Assembly: GCA_028565635.1 (NCBI GenBank)
Contig: JAOXYB010054656.1
Span: 1-11,291 of the forward strand
Direction of reading: 5' to 3'
From: Phoronis ovalis
Lineage: Eukaryota; Phoronida; Phoronidae
Length of the DNA: 11,291 bases
Part shown: one piece after another, positions 9,101-11,291 of the stretch
Position numbering within the stretch: position 1 is the stretch's first letter
Layout: every line of letters starts with the position of its first letter
Translations under genes and position numbers: made by a program
Notes under the pieces: model-generated
Database searches by the model: none
What the model saw: the letters and a program-made list of their open reading frames with translations, nothing else
What the model was told of the DNA's origin: nothing

Positions 9101-10384
9101 GACATCTGCCAATTGAATAACATAGAATTAAAACCAAGATATACTCAAGATTTGTTACTTTTTCTCCATCGTTTGATGATGGTTGATACAACGCAGGTAT
9201 TTTTTTTCAAAGGTGCATTACCTAGACTGTATTACATTCTGAACATATTTTAAAGCTATGTTGAATGTATCTCAGTAAATAATTTTTGATTGGTTAGCTT
9301 ATAACTTTTGTGAGGGGAATATAATAACAGGATTTCATCCAGTTGTTTCCCTTAGAGATGCATGTTAATGATGGTGTTTGGCTTGTTTGTACACAACAAG
9401 AAGCTCCCTACATTTAGGATATTTTGGCAGTAATATCATTTAGAGTCTTGTCTGAGATGCTGACTGGGAGTTTACATTTCAACATTTTTAGAATGATGTT
9501 AAAACCTCATATTTATTGCAGAAGTTGAATGCTGACGTTGTTAAAAAGCTGGGTGAACTGCTACCCTATTTGCAGAAAGATAGTAAAAAACTATGCAAGG
9601 GTTTGTTAAAAGAGAAGAATGAAAGGTACTTGGCTTTTCTGTTTAGCGATTTATTAGTAGAGATTTGTACAGAAAATTCATCAGGGGGATTTTTTGTTAG
9701 TGCCAATAAAACATTCTCAACTGGGCACAGTATTTTAATAACATGATGTCTATTCAAAGTTTTCTTTAGAACTGAATATGCTAATTTGTTTCTGTATTCT
9801 GTAATAACAGGATTAATTGTGTTTCTTAAAGTTCATTTGGAAGCAACAAGAATAAGAAACATAAGCCCAAACACAAGCTACAATCTGAAACCAATGAAAC
9901 TGATTTATCAAGTCCATCAAAAAAATCTAAAAACGAGGGAAAACTTAATGGAGATTCCGAGTTCCAAGAGAATTCATCGAAAAAAGAAAAAAAAATTAAA
10001 ACACCGAAGTCCAAGAAAAACAAAGGTGCTAATGTGACAAACAGTAAAGATGTAGAATTGGCCTTAATGGAAATTGATGTAAAAACTCCAAAGTCAAAAT
10101 CAGATAAAAATGTTGACGTTATACAGACACGTGGTGGGAAAAAAGGTAAGAAACACAAAGGAGATCACTCATTCACTTCTATAAAGATTAAGAGTGAAGT
10201 GCAAGTTAATGGTGGTTTAGTTAGCTCAGACTGTGATTCAAAACTAGTTTTATCTGGGACACATAGGTCTCCTAAAAAGCGGAACATTGCAGAAACAGCT
10301 GAAACAGATTCTTCAAGTCCAGCAAAGTCGAAGATACCAAAAGCTGATGGTAAAAGCAGTACAAAGAAAAAGAAAAAAGTCTAA
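139..10384 (+). CDS. MYBBP1A: MYBBP1A / DNA polymerase phi (Pol5) family protein, 5'-partial, 19 exons in window
   Basis: Spliced model: 139-231, 735-878, 1336-1406, 1783-1957, 2385-2567, 2794-2892, 3603-3780, 4173-4318, 4889-4940, 5387-5580, 5721-5860, 6133-6313, 6656-6731, 7032-7081, 7549-7718, 8533-8656, 8990-9196, 9522-9625, 9832-10384. The joined frame is open for 979 codons and ends at TAA 10382-10384. All introns are GT-AG and all phases agree. Identity rests on the order helical repeats, acidic Ser/Asp/Glu tract, Pol5-type signature (MFRLDGAIAEVFK, then LVHFKVRCLDLLDI), helical repeats and Lys-rich tail. The family is nucleolar, acts in rRNA synthesis and processing, and in vertebrates binds c-Myb and other transcription factors; despite the name it is not a working polymerase. 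LxxLL-type motifs appear at window residues 327-331 (LLSLL) and 771-775 (LGELL). The N-terminus is outside the window. Introns 232-734, 879-1335, 1407-1782, 1958-2384, 3781-4172, 4319-4888, 4941-5386, 6314-6655, 7082-7548, 8657-8989 and 9197-9521 show nothing recognisable beyond AT-rich sequence. Confidence 0.93.
735..878 (+). CDS. MYBBP1A: MYBBP1A exon B
   Basis: This exon of 48 codons lies between CTGTTTTGCAG and GTAAGT, phase 0/0. It reads LKAIQSYAESCTDGKLQLAV, then ILSPPGHINFDAMTNTKAV. The 'NFDxxTxTKxV' stretch fits the N-terminal helical region of the family, as far as I can recall it. The open frame extends upstream into the intron, but the strong acceptor at 734 sets the start. Confidence 0.87.
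1336..1406 (+). CDS. MYBBP1A: MYBBP1A exon C
   Basis: This 71-base exon lies between TTGTTTTCAG and donor GTAATT and leaves phase 2 (GG|A). It reads LVLDAVKEYGDKLIQIIW. The next exon at 1783 supplies the third base of the split Gly codon, which supports the pairing. Confidence 0.82.
1783..1957 (+). CDS. MYBBP1A: MYBBP1A exon D
   Basis: The exon starts after TTTATTTTAG and ends at GTAAGT. It completes the phase-2 codon and ends at phase 0. The peptide includes KRKWAISQLANLI and the hydrophobic FFFIHAFFEIDKFKG. The '(F/L)(F/L)HxFF' core is typical of this part of MYBBP1A. It forms part of a helical, HEAT-like array and shows no catalytic residues. Confidence 0.9.
2385..2567 (+). CDS. MYBBP1A: MYBBP1A exon E
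   Basis: This exon of 61 codons has acceptor CCTACACAG and donor GTAAGT, phase 0/0. It reads GYGNWCEKPLTKDVQHSLQE, then FYKALNNLG, ending DVLYEMFLYADK. The last 16 codons and the donor region have degenerate tandem copies in the following intron; the true donor is the first copy, because in-frame TAA follows at 2580-2582. Confidence 0.9.
2521..2699 (+). repeat. Degenerate tandem triplication of exon E 3' end
   Basis: Copy 1 (2521-2585) spans the last coding bases of exon E and its donor. Copy 2 (2586-2655) and a partial copy 3 (2656 to about 2699) lie in the intron. Translated in the register of copy 1, copy 2 reads TVHINVLLEVFQYANK against TVYIDVLYEMFLYADK, 10 of 16 identical. Copy 3 begins TVYIGVLYQV. 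Copy 2 has lost the GT after AAG. Confidence 0.72.
2794..2892 (+). CDS. MYBBP1A: MYBBP1A exon F
   Basis: This exon of 33 codons lies between TTTCTTTGTTTCAG and GTAAAA, phase 0/0. It reads CLQKNVPLICPLSKEARTAF followed by a helical segment ending in QKIKAK. The pyrimidine-rich acceptor is one of the strongest in the gene; the donor matches the consensus less well. Confidence 0.88.
3124..3181. repeat. Compound microsatellite: GT/GC-rich then (AT)20
   Basis: A TGTGTGTGCGTGCGT run (3124-3139) passes into an uninterrupted AT dinucleotide run from 3141 to 3181, inside the 710-base intron 2893-3602. It is likely length-polymorphic and prone to cruciform formation. The rest of this intron holds nothing recognisable. 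Confidence 0.97.
3603..3780 (+). CDS. MYBBP1A: MYBBP1A exon G
   Basis: The exon starts after TTTCTTTTCCAG and ends at donor GTAACT, leaving phase 1. It reads DTKDKKMSENHAFELLFLHL, then GLKLFADSKSAVEALAELHV, then a basic stretch (SQRKRRPSTKK). In vertebrate MYBBP1A the equivalent region also passes from a hydrophobic helix pair into a basic linker just before the 'PxWxEV' helix, which here opens the next exon. The basic linker could act as a nuclear or nucleolar localisation signal. Confidence 0.93.
4173..4318 (+). CDS. MYBBP1A: MYBBP1A exon H, last helical repeat before the acidic tract
   Basis: The exon starts after CATAATTTCAG, completes a phase-1 codon and ends at GTAAGA. It reads EEPSWIEVVTELLLSLLSQP, then VRKVTNDVF, then LNSGALQLILD. 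The family pattern 'EPxWxEVLxExLLxLLxQPSxLxRxV...L(T/N)xxALQLILDV' is clear and gives one of the best identifications in the window. It contains the LxxLL-type motif LLSLL. Confidence 0.95.
4889..4940 (+). CDS. MYBBP1A: MYBBP1A exon I, start of acidic region
   Basis: This 52-base exon lies between ATACTACAG and GTAATT and ends at phase 1. It reads VFKPPEDDDGPLTFEDE. It continues the 'ILD' of the previous exon as ILDVF and opens the acidic tract. It is short, but phase and composition fit both neighbours. Confidence 0.9.
5387..5580 (+). CDS. MYBBP1A: MYBBP1A exon J, acidic Ser/Asp/Glu tract
   Basis: The exon starts after TTTAAATCTTTAG (phase 1) and ends at GAG|GTATGG, phase 0. It reads GDEDDLEPVDLNSENKQ, then an almost unbroken run of D, E and S, then VDESFRQSLEAALGDAAV. 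Acidic Ser/Asp-rich tracts here are a family hallmark and are likely casein kinase 2 targets. A 39-base tandem duplication gives a second, identical donor context after 5619. Its use would add 13 in-frame residues without a stop, so the 3' end may vary. Confidence 0.92.
5573..5650 (+). repeat. 39-base tandem duplication across the exon J donor
   Basis: Unit 1 is 5573-5611 and unit 2 is 5612-5650, differing at two positions. Each unit carries the same ATGAAGAG|GTATGGG exon-donor context, so two potential 5' splice sites lie 39 bases (13 codons) apart. Confidence 0.95.
5721..5860 (+). CDS. MYBBP1A: MYBBP1A exon K, Pol5-family signature
   Basis: The exon starts after TTTGCTTCTAG and ends at GTAAGT, phase 2 (AG|G, Arg). 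It reads ESDSDLDDEAMFRLDGAIAE, then VFKMQTKGKISKIEKEKNKQ, then LVHFKVR. This matches the diagnostic Pol5/MYBBP1A block: an acidic run, 'MxxLDxxLAxxFK', a Lys-rich helix, and 'VxxFKxRxLDLL'. I consider this the most reliable family identifier in the window. Confidence 0.96.
6063..6090 (+). repeat. 14-base tandem direct repeat in intron
   Basis: CTTGAGAATCCCCG at 6063-6076 is followed at once by CTTGAGAATCCCCA at 6077-6090, about 40 bases before the acceptor of exon L. It is a small duplication with no evident function. Confidence 0.9.
6133..6313 (+). CDS. MYBBP1A: MYBBP1A exon L
   Basis: The exon starts after TTCATTTTAG and ends at donor GTACAT, phase 0. It reads CLDLLDILVTNIVPASMKLD, then VLPLLDIIEAGVRDKEQKVL, ending in SKNQKK. 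The 'RxLDLL(D/E)I' motif continues directly from the previous exon. The region is helical repeat, with several leucine-rich faces. Confidence 0.94.
6656..6731 (+). CDS. MYBBP1A: MYBBP1A exon M
   Basis: This 76-base exon lies between TTATATTTTCAG and GTAAAT and ends at phase 1. It reads ITVESIVDINTAPQIIEDLL, then QYSTK. The frame is open upstream, but the acceptor is strong and fits the phase-0 junction with exon L. Confidence 0.87.
6896..6932. repeat. Imperfect hairpin with GATGGCC / GGCTGCCAT arms
   Basis: ATGGCCATCTT and AAAATGGCTGCCAT form an imperfect inverted repeat with a short AT-rich loop, in the 300-base intron 6732-7031. The 'ATGGCNGCCAT' word family is frequent in repetitive DNA of several animals. 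It could be a fragment of an old element or chance. Confidence 0.35.
7032..7081 (+). CDS. MYBBP1A: MYBBP1A exon N (micro-sized)
   Basis: This 50-base exon lies between ATATTTTGTAG and GTAAGC. It takes phase 1 from exon M and leaves phase 0, reading VSGIPIIIEVAQGILFV. The nearest upstream AG (6998) would run into TAA within a few codons, which favours this acceptor. Joined to the next exon it gives GILFVLKVLSF, a plausible continuous helix. Confidence 0.8.
7549..7718 (+). CDS. MYBBP1A: MYBBP1A exon O
   Basis: The exon starts after TTGGCTTTTGCAG and ends at the less common donor GTAGAT, phase 2. It reads LKVLSFGEAVAPEPSPVKTR, then LRKSSTLAKESDPIESQTV, then a helix ending in EYFGR. A polar, Ser/Pro/Lys-containing linker sits between two helices. 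Reading past the donor meets TAG at once, so the exon must end here or just before. Confidence 0.88.
8017..8282 (+). repeat. Degenerate direct repeat of about 125 bases in intron 7719-8532
   Basis: Copy 1 (8017-8146) and copy 2 (8162-8282) both begin ACAAAGTAGGT. Both share, in order, GTACA..GA.ACTAG, AGTTTTGGTA, TTGCATAG, TAATATGTA-like and TCTGAGAAATGG-like words, with many substitutions and small gaps. The spacing is about 145 bases. The rest of this 814-base intron shows nothing I can name. Confidence 0.72.
8533..8656 (+). CDS. MYBBP1A: MYBBP1A exon P
   Basis: The exon starts after GTTTTTTGTAG, completes the phase-2 Arg codon and ends at GTGAGT, phase 0. It reads DSHYNHMLFHTLVERQPATL, then WPLTEPLLDNATKPDNKVYA. 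A second donor-like AAG|GTATAT twelve bases upstream (exon end 8644) would also keep frame, dropping four residues; GTGAGT fits the donor consensus better. Confidence 0.87.
8990..9196 (+). CDS. MYBBP1A: MYBBP1A exon Q
   Basis: This exon of 69 codons lies between TTGTTTTTTAG and GTATTT, phase 0/0. It reads TQAYSMLSAMITKDAMHRVD, then a helical stretch with FVKEAMSKV, ending DLLLFLHRLMMVDTTQ. It belongs to the C-terminal helical repeats. Confidence 0.88.
9522..9625 (+). CDS. MYBBP1A: MYBBP1A exon R, last helical exon
   Basis: The exon starts after TATTTATTGCAG and ends at GTACTT, phase 2 (AG|T). It reads KLNADVVKKLGELLPYLQKD, then SKKLCKGLLKEKNE. It contains the LxxLL-type motif LGELL. If the donor were ignored, the frame would stay open to TGA at 9744-9746, so an intron-retained, tail-less product is formally possible. 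Confidence 0.87.
9802..9831 (+). promoter_or_regulatory. Branch point and paired 3' splice sites before exon S
   Basis: TAATAAC (9802-9808) resembles a branch-point consensus with the branch A at 9807. A pyrimidine-rich stretch and AAG end at 9831, 24 bases on, a usual distance. CAG at 9808-9810 is only three bases from that A, so it is probably skipped. If it were used with another branch point, six codons and a TAA would follow. Confidence 0.6.
9832..10384 (+). CDS. MYBBP1A: MYBBP1A exon S, terminal coding exon with basic tail
   Basis: The coding part is 553 bases, completing the phase-2 Ser codon and ending KKKKKV then TAA. The tail is dominated by Lys, Ser, Asn and Asp with no predicted fold. 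It carries SPSKK, KTPKSK (twice), RSPKKR and SSPAKS, which are candidate cyclin-dependent kinase sites and nuclear or nucleolar targeting patches. A Lys-rich C-terminal tail is usual for vertebrate MYBBP1A, where it mediates nucleolar localisation. The start is taken as the AG at 9830-9831, because the CAG at 9808-9810 would place TAA in frame at 9827-9829. Confidence 0.88.
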
Positions 10385-10880
10385 CTTCATTTTTCATATG
10401 CAAATTGTTTACAGTAAGTCTCAAATGTTATTGCCTCTAGTTAAGTATATTGCAGCATGTTATGTTAACCTAAGTTGTTAATGTGATCTCCCAGTTTATA
10501 CCTTCTTGTTAAGGGCACCATCATTAGTCAAGACATTTATGTGAACCTTCGATATCTGTATCTGCCAATCCTAATTTGTCATTTACTGTGTGGCATCCAG
10601 AGCTTGTCATCTTTTTTTGGTGATTTAGGCATTATTGGTTTGTTTATTGTTAAAGGAATCAAACTAACTTAAAAAGTAAGAATTTTTAGATGTTTTGAGT
10701 TACATTTATTTTAATTTATAAATCACACACACAAGTGTTAGTCACTAATTTTAAAATATTTTCCTCAAGATATAGTGTACATATACCTATATTCTGTAAG
10801 TACATTGCCAGGTGTAAAAATGTGCATTAATAAAGTTACAGTAATTTCATGTAATAAACATAACCATAATGAAACCAGGT
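10385..10880 (+). other. MYBBP1A: 3' UTR of MYBBP1A
   Basis: AT-rich non-coding sequence follows the stop codon. No further acceptor with an open frame and no protein-coding signal is visible on either strand. The end point is approximate, set a short distance after the two polyadenylation signals. Confidence 0.7.
10829..10858 (+). terminator. Two canonical polyadenylation signals
   Basis: AATAAA occurs at 10829-10834 and again at 10853-10858. A G/T-rich element (AGGTTTGACGTTTTATT) begins about 20 bases after the second, as expected downstream of a cleavage site. The 3' UTR would be about 470 to 500 bases. Confidence 0.72.
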
Positions 10881-11194
10881 TTGACGTTTTATTAACATAA
10901 ATACGCTTTCCCTCTAATCTCACAGTGCCACTTGCTGTTATGCTTATAATATATAGAAGTGGGCTTCCATCAAAATGTTGCAAGTAGACTAGCTAGCAAC
11001 TAACTATCGAGACAAAATATCACTATCCTGTGATATTATTATATTCTACATTTAATAATACTAGTAGGTTGAAACTAACTTGCACATTTACACTTGATCA
11101 CATTGTGCACAAATTTTATGACAATTAAGCTGGTAATGATTGATTAAAACTATATGCCACTTGATCAATGATAAAGAGCATTACTGTCAAATTA
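10881..11194. other. Intergenic, AT-rich, no gene seen
   Basis: Nothing recognisable on either strand apart from a tenfold repeat of CACTTGATCA-type words at about 11092 and 11158. The open frame on the minus strand at 10765-10983 has no coding character. Confidence 0.5.
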
Positions 11195-11291
11195 CAAATA
11201 GAACAGTATGATTGTGGCTTGAGTGTTCAGGCACATGCATGAAATCTTTCAAATAGAACAGCATGATTCTGGCTTGAGTGTTCAGGCACAT
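11195..11291. repeat. 55-base tandem repeat running off the right edge
   Basis: Copy 1 starts CAAATAGAACAGTATGATTG at 11195 and copy 2 starts at 11250. The 42 bases visible in both copies differ at two positions, and both contain GGCTTGAGTGTTCAGGCACA. The window cuts copy 2, so more copies may follow, as in a minisatellite or satellite block. Confidence 0.88.

Noticed and set aside
9826-10158. Open frame of 110 codons on the minus strand
   Set aside because: It is the antisense shadow of the Lys-rich tail, which gives Phe/Leu/Ser-rich nonsense.
10765-10983. Minus-strand open frame in the 3' region as a possible convergent gene
   Set aside because: It overlaps the polyadenylation signals, lacks splice partners and recognisable domains, and is short enough to be chance.
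1-11291. A new defence, mobile or biosynthetic system
   Set aside because: Both strands show only one conserved housekeeping-type nucleolar gene with introns and local repeats. No transposase, reverse transcriptase, viral, CRISPR or RNA gene signal was seen.

Overview
This window looks like nuclear DNA of an invertebrate animal. It is AT-rich, with short exons separated by GT-AG introns of roughly 100 to 800 bases. It holds one large, 5'-truncated, multi-exon gene on the + strand and nothing that looks bacterial or viral. A degenerate CGCGAAA-bearing repeat at the left edge resembles repeats I associate with bivalve mollusc genomes, so a mollusc is my best guess. That is an inference, not a demonstration.

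The gene is recognised as MYBBP1A (Myb-binding protein 1A; DNA polymerase phi / yeast Pol5 family), a nucleolar HEAT-like repeat protein. I join 19 exons from 139 to 10384. They keep one open frame of 979 codons plus a stop, and every junction is phase-compatible. The first exon here is internal, so the start codon, promoter and roughly the N-terminal quarter to third of the protein lie to the left of the window (the human protein is about 1330 residues). The helical-repeat body runs through the exons from 139 to 4318. It is followed by an acidic Asp/Glu/Ser tract (4889-5740), then the family signature 'MxxLDxxIAxVFK...K..K...LVHFKVR.LDLLDI' across the exons at 5721-5860 and 6133-6313. More helical repeats run to 9625. 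The last exon (9832-10384) encodes a Lys-rich tail with several S-P-x-K sites. The 3' UTR follows, with two AATAAA signals at 10829 and 10853, and a 55-base tandem repeat runs off the right edge.

I found no new enzymatic or defence system. The unusual content lies in gene structure. A 39-base tandem duplication copies a 5' splice site in frame. Two decayed copies of an exon's 3' end sit in the following intron and still read as related peptide. A paired acceptor 21 bases apart encloses an in-frame stop ahead of the basic tail. An intron carries a degenerate duplicated block of about 125 bases. Together these suggest that local tandem duplication has repeatedly remodelled the gene.
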